In this document: in pieces, positions 55,042-63,346 of the stretch
Layout of the letters: each line of letters begins with the position of its first letter
How positions within the stretch are numbered: the first letter of the stretch is position 1
NCBI RefSeq assembly: GCF_006364615.1
Contig: NZ_CP040986.1
Coordinates: 62,001-126,000, forward strand
DNA length: 64,000 nt
Direction: 5' to 3'
From: Candidatus Methylopumilus rimovensis
Lineage (GTDB): Bacteria; Pseudomonadota; Gammaproteobacteria; Burkholderiales; Methylophilaceae
Notes under the pieces: generated by a model
What the model was told of the DNA's origin: nothing
Database searches by the model: none
The model's input: the letters and a program-made list of their open reading frames with translations, nothing else
Made by a program: the position numbers and the translations under genes

Positions 55042-56294
55042 AGCGGGATTTTCTTTTCGAGCTTAAATAGATCGCTCGATTTTTCACGTGCTCTAATTTC
55101 AAAAATCTTATCACGATCAACCATCACTTCCGCAGCGCGTCCGCGAGAGTTGTAATTTGAGCTCATGCTCATGCCATAAGCCCCCGTTGACATAATACAA
55201 ACAAGATCATTTTCTTTTAATTTTAATGATCGATTTTTTGCAATAAAGTCACCACTCTCACACACAGGACCTACAACATCGAATGATTGAAGTTTAGTAT
55301 CTTGCTCCCGCACTATTTTTATTTCGTGATAAGCATCATATAAAGTAGGTCGCATCAGATCATTCATCGCTGCATCGATAATGGCAAAATGTTTTATATC
55401 ATTTTGTTTTAAATATTCGACTTTAGATAAAAGAACTCCAGCATTGCCTACAAGCGCTCGACCAGGTTCAAAAATAATTTTGACATCAAGATTTTGAATT
55501 TTATTTAAGATTGCTTTGGTATAGATGTCAAAATCTGGGGGTGATTCATCTTGATAACAAATACCGATGCCACCCCCAATATCAACATGACTTAAATGAA
55601 TATTATTTTTTTTGAGTTGATCTACGAGTGATAAAACACGATCTAATGCGTCCACAAAAGGCTTCAATTCCGTAATTTGTGAGCCAATATGGCAATCGAT
55701 GCCTTTGATTTCAATATAGCTCATACCTTTTGCTTCAAGATAGAGTGCTAATGCCTGATTAAAATCGACACCAAATTTATTGTCTTTCAATCCTGTTGAA
55801 ATATAGGGATGGGTTTTAGCATCGACATCCGGATTCACTCGAATAGAGATAGGTGCTTTGACATTTATTTTGCTTGCCACTGCTTCAATGCGAAGAAGCT
55901 CACTTCGAGATTCCACATTAAAACATAAGATATTTGCTTTTAAAGCGGCTTCAATTTCAGATACTGTTTTACCTACTCCTGAAAATACAATTTTTTGCGG
56001 ATCGCCACCAGCATATAAGACACGCTCAAGTTCACCACCTGACACGATATCAAATCCAGCGCCTAAGCTTGCAAAAAGATTGAGAATTGCAATATTAGAA
56101 TTAGCTTTCACCGCAAAACATATCAAATGATTGGTTTTAAGAAGCCCTTTTTGAAAAGACTCAAAAGCTTGAATCAGTGTATTTTTTGAATAAATGTAAG
56201 TAGGTGTGCCAAATTGATTTGCAATCGTTTCAAGCGAAACATCTTCTGCAAAAAGGATGCCTTGATTAGCATGAATGAATGACGTTTGAGCCAT
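55038..56294 (-). CDS. lysA: Diaminopimelate decarboxylase
   Basis: 418 aa. PLP enzyme that makes lysine from meso-diaminopimelate. Schiff-base Lys in CFAVKANSN, PLP phosphate loop HVDIGGGIGI, substrate cysteine in VGPVCESGDF, and C-terminal GAYGMSMSSNYNSR. It starts 3 bases after the small lipoprotein gene lptM, the usual yifL/lptM-lysA order. Tail-to-tail overlap with purU. Confidence 0.97.
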   Translation of the reverse strand: MAQTSFIHANQGILFAEDVSLETIANQFGTPTYIYSKNTLIQAFESFQKGLLKTNHLICFAVKANSNIAILNLFASLGAGFDIVSGGELERVLYAGGDPQKIVFSGVGKTVSEIEAALKANILCFNVESRSELLRIEAVASKINVKAPISIRVNPDVDAKTHPYISTGLKDNKFGVDFNQALALYLEAKGMSYIEIKGIDCHIGSQITELKPFVDALDRVLSLVDQLKKNNIHLSHVDIGGGIGICYQDESPPDFDIYTKAILNKIQNLDVKIIFEPGRALVGNAGVLLSKVEYLKQNDIKHFAIIDAAMNDLMRPTLYDAYHEIKIVREQDTKLQSFDVVGPVCESGDFIAKNRSLKLKENDLVCIMSTGAYGMSMSSNYNSRGRAAEVMVDRDKIFEIRAREKSSDLFKLEKKIPL

Positions 56295-56297
56295 TAT

Positions 56298-56429
56298 TTA
56301 TTTTGTCTCAGTTGGTGCAGTGTCTTGTGGATATTTTTGCTCAGGAATATATAAAGGGCCTTTGGTGCCACAACCTACAAGGTTTAAAAGTAAGAAAGCG
56401 CTTATATAAATACATAGATATTTTTTCAT
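56298..56429 (-). CDS. lptM: LPS-assembly lipoprotein LptM (YifL-like)
   Basis: 43 aa, below normal gene-calling size. Signal peptide with lipobox LVGC (Cys20), then the hallmark GTKGPLYIP. LptM helps the LptD/LptE translocon mature in the outer membrane. Short charged tail. Sits directly upstream of lysA, as in many Proteobacteria, which supports the call. Confidence 0.92.
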   Translation of the reverse strand: MKKYLCIYISAFLLLNLVGCGTKGPLYIPEQKYPQDTAPTETK

Positions 56430-56457
56430 GATGTCTATACCTTTTTTGATTAGAGTT

Positions 56458-56466
56458 ATTTTAGCA
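56458..56466 (-). promoter_or_regulatory. Extended -10 promoter of lptM-lysA
   Basis: TGCTAAAAT on the - strand, identical to the tolC extended -10. Start expected near 56451, leader about 22 bases with a weak AAGG. It lies in the only gap (50 bases) between the ten-gene run upstream and lptM. Confidence 0.5.
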
Positions 56467-56479
56467 TTATCTTGATGTG

Positions 56480-57001
56480 TTATATGGAATTGTGGTGCTT
56501 AAGTAAGCGGTATGTAATCCATCCATTAATGAGTCCAAATAAAAGCGCTGCTGCACTATAAATAGGAACCAAATAATAGATACTGACGTGAGGAATCAAC
56601 CATATGCGAACAAGAAAAAGTTGACCTGTAATATGTGCGAAAGAAGAAAGGACTGAAAGACCTATAGGGCTAAAAAATTTAGATGGTAATTTAATCGCAA
56701 AATATAAAGTTAAGAGGCTTAACATTGACCCGATTAAACTCAACATAAATGCAGGACCAAGAAATTGCCCCAATATGAGGCTTGTTGCAAAAACTCTTAA
56801 GACACTCACCCACATCGCTGTTTTAAAATTAAAGTGATAAATGGCATACAGTGTGATGATGTTAGCAATGCCTGGCTTTACACCGGGCATAGGTGATGGC
56901 AATATTGATTCAATGAGGCTAAGGCCTATTGCAATCGCACTTAATTGTGCAATTTGATGATCAAGTAAAGTCGTTTTAATTTTAATAATTGAGCGAGTCA
57001 T
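56480..57001 (-). CDS. Gx transporter family membrane protein (HepT-like)
   Basis: 173 aa with five or six membrane helices. The family marks are IESILPSPMPGVKPGIANIITL near the N-terminus (contiguous in the protein at about residues 30-51) and the QFLGPAFMLSLIGS block. Named heptaprenyl diphosphate synthase component I in Firmicutes, it resembles ECF-type substrate-binding membrane subunits. It overlaps the NusG-II gene by 20 bases and follows apbE, a trio seen in flavin-linked electron transfer loci. Function here unknown. Confidence 0.75.
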   Translation of the reverse strand: MTRSIIKIKTTLLDHQIAQLSAIAIGLSLIESILPSPMPGVKPGIANIITLYAIYHFNFKTAMWVSVLRVFATSLILGQFLGPAFMLSLIGSMLSLLTLYFAIKLPSKFFSPIGLSVLSSFAHITGQLFLVRIWLIPHVSIYYLVPIYSAAALLFGLINGWITYRLLKHHNSI

Positions 57002-57383
57002 AAGCTTTCGATTTGCCTAATATTTCAATGCTGACCTCGTTGGGAATGCAAATCAGCATTTGTCCTGTCAAATGAATCCAACCCTGTTGTACACAATATT
57101 GATTTTTACATGGCGCAGATTTAAAACGAGCTCGCCCTTCTTTAATTTCAATAATACTTTCACCCTCTTTACCTATAAGACTAATTTTTTTGTCTTGAAA
57201 TAGACTAAAGTTTCCATAAGTTTTCCCTTGAAAATTTACCTGCACCACACTGCCAGTTTCAAAATGCCAAAAAGTTTTGAAAGCAAACACAATAAAGATA
57301 AGACTTATTAAAATAATAAGACTGTCACCTATAAAAAATTTAGCGCGTAATTTCAAGGTGATTTTTTTTCTGAGAGGGAACAT
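56982..57383 (-). CDS. NusG domain II-containing protein
   Basis: 133 aa. One N-terminal membrane helix (about 18-40) is followed by a small beta domain on the periplasmic side. The signature SAPCKNQYCVQQGWI with two cysteines and ICIPNEVSIEI matches NusG_II stand-alone proteins. The start is uncertain: the ATG at 57383 overlaps apbE by 44 bases, and a TTG at about 57359 is the alternative. It lies between apbE and the Gx-transporter gene and is likely part of one membrane redox or maturation unit. Confidence 0.72.
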   Translation of the reverse strand: MFPLRKKITLKLRAKFFIGDSLIILISLIFIVFAFKTFWHFETGSVVQVNFQGKTYGNFSLFQDKKISLIGKEGESIIEIKEGRARFKSAPCKNQYCVQQGWIHLTGQMLICIPNEVSIEILGKSKAYDSLNY

Positions 57384-58389
57384 CTAAAAATTGAATTCTA
57401 TCTGCCATTGTTTGAGTCGCAGATATAACCTTATCTTCAATGATGAGGTAATGACGAATATTAAGTTTTTCTGCAATAGCTCGTCGATCTTCTCTTTTTC
57501 CAATAAAAAGTGGTTTAGATAATACGTCAGATAAAGCACCTGCATTTTGAGCAGGTTCTATGAGGACTGTCACAGAATAAACATCTTGCACTGGAAATCC
57601 TGTGAAAGGATGGATGACATGACAATAACGAACCCCATCATTCATGAAATACCGTTGGTAATCGCCTGATGTACCAATCGCCCACCCATCAAGTAAGTCA
57701 AGTTTAGCAATCGCCTGTGAGCCTCTCGGATCTTGTATGCCTACATGCCAAGGTTTATTTCCATGTTGGCCGATAGCGATAATATTCCCACCAATATTAA
57801 TGAGTGCATTTTTAATATGATAGTCACGAAGGATTTTGCTTGCTCGATCCAGCGCATATCCTTTTGCATATCCACCAAGATCAATCTTAACGTGAGGGTT
57901 AGTACTGCTAATTGTGGAACCTGAAATGCGGACTTGATCTAGAGATGGATTCCTTTCAACAAGAATTTTAATTTTAGATTGATCAGGATGTATAGGATTA
58001 AATTCATCCTGATGAAATCCCCAGTAATCGATGAGTTCCCCAATCGCTGGATTGAATAGATGACCAGAAGCATGTTCCAAGAGCTTAACCTCTTTTATGA
58101 TTTCAATCAGTTCTGCTGAGGCATTTCTATAGGACTTATTTTTAGCTATCGATTCATTAAGATCGGTTAGATCACTTTTTTTCCATGCATGAAGCGAGTT
58201 ATGAAGCCTTGTAAATTCTTTAAGAACGGCTTGTGTTGCTTCTTCGGCTTTTTTATCACTCTCTCCATAAATAGAAATATCTACGATAGTGCCAAATACA
58301 TAATGCTTAGATTGGTATAAAGATGTTTGGGAGCAAGATTGAAGAAAACATAGGGTAAAGACAATAAAGAAAAACTTAATGAAGCGCAT
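57340..58389 (-). CDS. apbE: FAD:protein FMN transferase
   Basis: 349 aa from the ATG at 58389, where a lipoprotein signal begins (MRFIKFFFIVFTLCFLQSC, lipidated Cys19). The open frame extends to 58461, inside gshB. ApbE attaches FMN to Thr/Ser of exported flavoproteins. Visible are DLGGYAKGYALDRA, INIGGNIIAIG and CHVIHPFTGFPV. No FMN-accepting protein (NqrC/RnfG type) is in the window. The start overlaps gshB by 14 bases. Confidence 0.9.
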   Translation of the reverse strand: MRFIKFFFIVFTLCFLQSCSQTSLYQSKHYVFGTIVDISIYGESDKKAEEATQAVLKEFTRLHNSLHAWKKSDLTDLNESIAKNKSYRNASAELIEIIKEVKLLEHASGHLFNPAIGELIDYWGFHQDEFNPIHPDQSKIKILVERNPSLDQVRISGSTISSTNPHVKIDLGGYAKGYALDRASKILRDYHIKNALINIGGNIIAIGQHGNKPWHVGIQDPRGSQAIAKLDLLDGWAIGTSGDYQRYFMNDGVRYCHVIHPFTGFPVQDVYSVTVLIEPAQNAGALSDVLSKPLFIGKREDRRAIAEKLNIRHYLIIEDKVISATQTMADRIQFLDVPSQKKNHLEITR

Positions 58390-59299
58390 TGATAATAAGT
58401 TCTGCAGGGTTCTGTTTTGTTTGTTCAAAAAGTTCAACGATACCAGTCGGGCTTGTGACATTAATTTCTGTTAGATAATCTCCAATCACATCAATTCCAA
58501 CGAAATGAAGGCCCTCACTTAATAGTTTTTTACCTACGATCGTGGCTATCTCTATATCCCTTTTTGAAAGCGGTTGCGCAACACCTTGACCGCCCGAGGC
58601 GAGGTTACCACGTGTTTCTCCTTCCATAGGAATGCGAGCTAACGCATAGGGAAAAGGCTTGCCTTCGATAATGACAATTCGCTTATCGCCTAATTTAATT
58701 TCTGGGATATATTGCTGTGCCATGATCATTTGATGTCCATGATTAGTCATAATTTCTAAAATGACATTTAGGTTTTTTTCAAATTCACTGACACGAAAAA
58801 TATTTTTACCGCCCATGCCATCAAGGGGTTTTAAAATGATGTCGCCATGATCTTTAAAAAATTGCTTCACGATTTGTGGATTAGCAGTTACTAATGTTTT
58901 GGGGATGAGCGTATCGAATTGAAGTATCGATATTTTTTCATTCCAGCTTCTAATTGAGGAAGGTTTATTGAATACCTTCACATTTGATTTTTCAGCTATA
59001 TCTAATAAATAGGTCGTATGAAGATAAGCTTGATCGACGGGCGGATCTTTCCTCATAAAAAGGGCATGAAAAAATGAAACGGGATGCGTTTCATAGGTTT
59101 TTTCATGCTTGGGGAAAACATCTAATTCAAAACGATATGTTCTACAAAATAATTGGTTGGCATCAATATATAGATCATGCTGTAAACAAAAATAAACTTC
59201 ATGATTTTGTTTAACCGCTTCCTTCATTAAAGCTAAGGTTGAATCCTTCTTTAATTGAAGTGATTGCGGGGGGTCTATAATAAAAAGAATAGGCGTCAT
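58376..59299 (-). CDS. gshB: Glutathione synthetase
   Basis: 307 aa ATP-grasp enzyme adding glycine to gamma-glutamylcysteine. N-terminal MTPILFIIDPPQSL (the DP fold), FMRKDPPVDQAY, ATP-grasp loops LKPLDGMGGKNIFRV and RIPMEGETRGNLASGG, and metal site FVGIDVIGDYLTEINVTSP. It starts directly after gshA (stop 59300), so both glutathione enzymes are made together. Confidence 0.96.
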   Translation of the reverse strand: MTPILFIIDPPQSLQLKKDSTLALMKEAVKQNHEVYFCLQHDLYIDANQLFCRTYRFELDVFPKHEKTYETHPVSFFHALFMRKDPPVDQAYLHTTYLLDIAEKSNVKVFNKPSSIRSWNEKISILQFDTLIPKTLVTANPQIVKQFFKDHGDIILKPLDGMGGKNIFRVSEFEKNLNVILEIMTNHGHQMIMAQQYIPEIKLGDKRIVIIEGKPFPYALARIPMEGETRGNLASGGQGVAQPLSKRDIEIATIVGKKLLSEGLHFVGIDVIGDYLTEINVTSPTGIVELFEQTKQNPAELIINALH

Positions 59300-60595
59300 T
59301 TAGTGATTCATCGGGTCATGTGTTTCAAGTTCAATAGATGCTGCAAGCAGTGCTAATCTTGCAATAACGCCATAAGCATAGAATCGATTAGGCGTTGAAA
59401 GCGGTGATTCATCAATTTCAGGAGTGGAACAAGAAGTTTCAAAGGCTAAAGGTACAAAATGCATACCGGGCGCATTAAGGTTCTCATCTTTACCTCGAGT
59501 GGTATGCACGCGGTAAAAACCACCAATGACAAAATGATCTATCATGTAAACCACAGGTTCGGCGACTGCTTCATTAATACACTCTTCAGAATAAACACCT
59601 TCTTGAATAATTACCTCTGATACTTCAAGACCTTCCTTGACTACAGACATTTTATTGCGTGATTTTCGATTTAAATTTCTTAATTCGTCACCATCCTTGA
59701 CTGTCATGATACCCATGCCATAGGTGCCAGCATCTGCTTTCACAATCACAAAGGGCTCATGTTCGATTTTATATTCCTTATATTTCAACCGAATCTTCGT
59801 TAAGATTTGATCTACTTTTTTCGCAAGCTCATCTTCTCCTTGCCTTGCATGAAAATCAATTTGACTCGCATGATCAAAATAAGGATTGATGAGCCAAGGG
59901 TCTACTTTAATAAATTCAGAAAATGATTTCACAACTGCATCATAAACTTTAAAGTGCTGAGATTTTCTGCGCGTTGCCCAGCCTGCATGGAGAGGGGGAA
60001 TTAAATTTTGTTCAAGATTTTTTAATATTTCAGGAATGCCAGCAGATAAATCATTATTTAATAATATGGCACACGCATCAAAATTACCGAGTATTTTATT
60101 TTCAAGCACTAATCTATTTTTAGTACGTTTGAGAGGCTCAATAAGTAAAGATTTATTATCTTCAACGGGAATGGTTAGGGGTTCTTTAATGGTTTCATCT
60201 AAACTCCCAATGCGCACATCTAAACCCGATTTTCTCAATATATTTTTTAATTCAAACAAATTTTTTAAGTAATAAATATTGCGCGTGTGATTTTCAGGAA
60301 TGATGAGGAGGCGATGTGCTTCAGGGCAAACTTTCTCAATTGCTACCATTGCAGCCTGAACAGAAAGCGATAAAAAATCTGGATTTAAATTGTTAAATCC
60401 TCCTGGAAAAAGATTGGTGTCAACGGGCGCTAATTTAAATCCTGCATTCCTTAAATCAACAGATGCGTAAAAAGGCGCTGCATGTTCTAGCCATTGTGTT
60501 CGAAACCAATGTTCAATATTTGCCATTTCATGAATGAGATGTTTTTCTAATGAAAGAAGCGGGCCTGTGAGTGCAGTTTTTAAATGAGGAACCAT
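59300..60595 (-). CDS. gshA: Glutamate-cysteine ligase (proteobacterial ATP-grasp type)
   Basis: 431 aa. The first, rate-limiting step of glutathione synthesis. This is the type found in Betaproteobacteria and acidithiobacilli, unrelated in sequence to Escherichia coli GshA. Recognised by NLFPGGFNNLNPDF, VIVKADAGTYGMGIMTVKDG (the ATP-grasp loop) and QEGVYSEECINEAVAEPVVY. It begins immediately after the lipA stop (60596) and abuts gshB, giving a lipA-gshA-gshB order. Confidence 0.88.
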   Translation of the reverse strand: MVPHLKTALTGPLLSLEKHLIHEMANIEHWFRTQWLEHAAPFYASVDLRNAGFKLAPVDTNLFPGGFNNLNPDFLSLSVQAAMVAIEKVCPEAHRLLIIPENHTRNIYYLKNLFELKNILRKSGLDVRIGSLDETIKEPLTIPVEDNKSLLIEPLKRTKNRLVLENKILGNFDACAILLNNDLSAGIPEILKNLEQNLIPPLHAGWATRRKSQHFKVYDAVVKSFSEFIKVDPWLINPYFDHASQIDFHARQGEDELAKKVDQILTKIRLKYKEYKIEHEPFVIVKADAGTYGMGIMTVKDGDELRNLNRKSRNKMSVVKEGLEVSEVIIQEGVYSEECINEAVAEPVVYMIDHFVIGGFYRVHTTRGKDENLNAPGMHFVPLAFETSCSTPEIDESPLSTPNRFYAYGVIARLALLAASIELETHDPMNH

Positions 60596-61546
60596 TTAGT
60601 TCTGTGCCTCATGAGCTTGAAGGTCGGCATGGTAGCTACTTCTTACCATGGGCGCACTTGCGACCGATGAAAATGACATACGGATCGCTTCGTCTTTTAA
60701 AGTATCAAATTCTTTTGGATCTACGAAGCGATCTACAGGAAGATGATGCACGCTAGGCTGTAAGTACTGTCCAAGCGTCAGCATTTCAACTTTATGCACT
60801 CTTAAGTCCTTCATGACTTCTATAATTTCAGGATTAGTCTCACCGAGTCCTAACATTAGACCTGATTTTGTTGGTATGTTTGGAAATTTTAATTTGAAAT
60901 TAAGCAGTAAATTAAGCGAATGTTGATAGTCCGATCCCGGACGTGCTTTTTTATAAAGTCTTGGAATGGTTTCAAGATTATGATTAAACACATCAGGTGG
61001 CATCAAGCTTAAGATATCGAGGGCTTTATCAAGGCGGCCTCTAAAGTCAGGCACTAAAATTTCAATTTTAGTATGGGGCGAAATGTTACGAATTTCTTTA
61101 ATACAATCGACAAAATGCTGCGCACCACCATCACGTAAATCATCGCGATCGACACTTGTAATCACGACATATTTCAAATTAAGTTCTCGAATCGTTTGAG
61201 CTAATTTTTTTGGCTCTTCTGTATCTGGCGGCAAGGGCCTACCATGACCCACATCACAGAATGGACAGCGTCTTGTACAAAGGTCACCGAGGATCATAAA
61301 TGTCGCAGTGCCCTGACTAAAGCATTCACCAATATTAGGGCAGCTTGCTTCTTCACATACGCTATGAAGATTATTTTTTCTTAAAATAGATTTAATTTCA
61401 TTGAATCGCTGGCTTTGAGGGAGCTGCATTTTGATCCAATGCGGTTTTGCTTTAATAGGTGCTTCAATAATTTTGATAGGAATTTTAGAAGTCTTCTCAA
61501 AATCAGTTTCTTTAATACCTATTGGTTTTGGAGTATGAGGTTTCAT
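60596..61546 (-). CDS. lipA: Lipoyl synthase
   Basis: 316 aa radical-SAM enzyme that inserts two sulfurs into octanoyl-protein. Both clusters are intact: auxiliary C-x4-C-x5-C in [12 protein letters not shown] and radical C-x3-C-x2-C in CTRRCPFC. The C-terminal [10 protein letters not shown] provides the serine ligand (R-S-S-Y) of the auxiliary cluster. It overlaps lipB by 4 bases (ATGA). Confidence 0.97.
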   Translation of the reverse strand: MKPHTPKPIGIKETDFEKTSKIPIKIIEAPIKAKPHWIKMQLPQSQRFNEIKSILRKNNLHSVCEEASCPNIGECFSQGTATFMILGDLCTRRCPFCDVGHGRPLPPDTEEPKKLAQTIRELNLKYVVITSVDRDDLRDGGAQHFVDCIKEIRNISPHTKIEILVPDFRGRLDKALDILSLMPPDVFNHNLETIPRLYKKARPGSDYQHSLNLLLNFKLKFPNIPTKSGLMLGLGETNPEIIEVMKDLRVHKVEMLTLGQYLQPSVHHLPVDRFVDPKEFDTLKDEAIRMSFSSVASAPMVRSSYHADLQAHEAQN

Positions 61547-62160
61547 GACTTTAAATTGAGTAATTGATCTTTAATATCATTCGCAATTTCTAAGCCGATA
61601 TTTTCAATCGATACATCATTGATAAATGTTTTTAATTGTGTCATTTGTAAATTTTTATAACCACAAGGATCAATCGCTTCAAAAGGAGTTAAATCCATAT
61701 CAATATTCAAGCTTAAACCATGATATGAAGCATGGTTTTTGATGCGCAACCCTAGAGATGCAATTTTTTTATTCTCAATATATACACCAGGAGCTTCTAT
61801 TTTAGCACTGGCTTTGATGTCGCGAAGAGATAAAAAATTAACGATGCTTTTTTCAATTAATGTTACAAAAGATCTAATGGTTAGATGATAACGCTCAAGG
61901 TCAATCAGTGGATAAATAATGAGCTGGCCTCGGCCATGATAGGTGATTTTTCCGCCGCGATCCACATGAAGGACTGGAATATCATTTCTTAAAGGCTCTT
62001 TAAAATCTTTACGGTTTAAACCTAATGTATAGATAGCATCATGTTCTGTAATCCATATTTCATCTTGAGTGGACCTATCTCTTTTGAAAGTAAAATTTTT
62101 CATCTTATGCCATGTGGATTCATAAGGCGTGAGCCCAAGATATTTGACGCAGATTGCCAT
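61543..62160 (-). CDS. lipB: Octanoyl-ACP:protein octanoyltransferase
   Basis: 205 aa. Loads octanoate onto lipoyl domains before LipA acts. The active-site block [19 protein letters not shown], the catalytic Lys in [10 protein letters not shown] and catalytic Cys in [15 protein letters not shown] are present. It starts 4 bases after the DUF493 gene, as in the conserved ybeD-lipB-lipA cluster. Confidence 0.95.
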   Translation of the reverse strand: MAICVKYLGLTPYESTWHKMKNFTFKRDRSTQDEIWITEHDAIYTLGLNRKDFKEPLRNDIPVLHVDRGGKITYHGRGQLIIYPLIDLERYHLTIRSFVTLIEKSIVNFLSLRDIKASAKIEAPGVYIENKKIASLGLRIKNHASYHGLSLNIDMDLTPFEAIDPCGYKNLQMTQLKTFINDVSIENIGLEIANDIKDQLLNLKS

Positions 62161-62164
62161 AAAA

Positions 62165-62443
62165 TTAAAGAACGACTTTGATCATTGGATGTGATGAAAG
62201 TGATCGATAGATATCATCTAGCTCAGGTTTATTTTTGACATAAACAAAGCAAGTCAGACTGATATAGCGACCTTCACTACTTCCCTTCATCTCGATTGTG
62301 CTTGGATCGAATTTTTCATTTTTTTGCGTGATGATTTCAATCACAGTGGATGTAAATTCGTCATGAACTTCTCCCATGACTTTAATAGGGAAGTGACATG
62401 GAAATTCAATCAGTGTCTCTGGCGATATATTTTGATCTGTCAA
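62165..62443 (-). CDS. ybeD: DUF493 protein YbeD
   Basis: 92 aa, ferredoxin-like alpha/beta fold similar to ACT regulatory domains. FPCHFPIKVMGE, a KGSSEGRYISLTCFVYVKN strand and a LDDIYRSLSSHPMIKVVL end match YbeD. Proposed to regulate lipoate synthesis or proteolysis, unproven; its place directly upstream of lipB is conserved. It begins right after the rlpA stop. Confidence 0.9.
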   Translation of the reverse strand: MTDQNISPETLIEFPCHFPIKVMGEVHDEFTSTVIEIITQKNEKFDPSTIEMKGSSEGRYISLTCFVYVKNKPELDDIYRSLSSHPMIKVVL

Positions 62444-63346
62444 TTAATTGTTTTCTTTAGCAAGTACAAAAATACTAATTTTTATTTTTGATTTAATAAG
62501 ATCGGCGATGTTATTTGCCTCGTCTTTCGAATTGAAAGGACCGATAACTACATGAAATAAATCCTCTGAAAATTGTTTTTTAAATGGCGGCGTATTTTCC
62601 AATTTCATTTCTGCGAGCTGCTTTAACAAAAGATCTGCATTTTTTTCATTTTTAAAGGCGCCGGCTTGAATATAAAGCGGTTCATTAGTTATTGCCGCTT
62701 CCGCTGATTTCACTTGTGAAGTACTTACTTCTTTTTCTTTTAATTTTTCATTAATGATATCAGGTGTTTTTTTGAGAGCACTAAATTGTCTCGGATCAAT
62801 AAGCTCTACTTCTACCGGACCACTTCCTTTATCAGACAGTCTTAATTTGTAAGCTGCAGCATATGATAAATCAATGACGCGATCTTTTTTGAATGGACCT
62901 CGATCGTTAATTCTCACAATTACACTTTTACCATTTTCAGTATTAGTGACTCTGACATAACAAGGTATGGGGAGTGTGGTATGAGCACCTGTCATGCCAT
63001 ACATATCATAGTATTCGCCCACGGATGTTTTTTTGCCGTGATAACGTTTGCCGTACCAAGAGGCGATACCTTTCTCTTTGTAAGGGAAGAAGGAAGTCAT
63101 AGGGGTGTATTTATTATCAAGTGCAATATAGGGTTGATTTGCACGCGCATAAAAAGGTTCAACTTTAGGCGTTGCATCAGGAATGGCATCAATATTTTCA
63201 GGCGGATTATCACCTGGCCCATCGTCGAGGTAATAGCCACCACCTTTTTTTGAAGGGACAGCTACAGTCTCTTTTTTGAAAGAGGGAGCACTCGCACAGC
63301 CTGTAAGTATGGAAATAAGAATGAGGACGGAAAAAATTTTAATCAT
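62444..63346 (-). CDS. rlpA: Septal ring lytic transglycosylase RlpA
   Basis: 300 aa outer-membrane lipoprotein (lipobox LTGC, Cys17). The double-psi beta-barrel domain starts at KGIASWYGKRYHGKKTS (about residue 92), with the catalytic pattern VRINDRGPF. A C-terminal SPOR domain (about 225-298, LYIQAGAFKNEKNADLL) binds naked glycan at the division site. The ATG overlaps the rodA stop (TAATG). Confidence 0.94.
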   Translation of the reverse strand: MIKIFSVLILISILTGCASAPSFKKETVAVPSKKGGGYYLDDGPGDNPPENIDAIPDATPKVEPFYARANQPYIALDNKYTPMTSFFPYKEKGIASWYGKRYHGKKTSVGEYYDMYGMTGAHTTLPIPCYVRVTNTENGKSVIVRINDRGPFKKDRVIDLSYAAAYKLRLSDKGSGPVEVELIDPRQFSALKKTPDIINEKLKEKEVSTSQVKSAEAAITNEPLYIQAGAFKNEKNADLLLKQLAEMKLENTPPFKKQFSEDLFHVVIGPFNSKDEANNIADLIKSKIKISIFVLAKENN

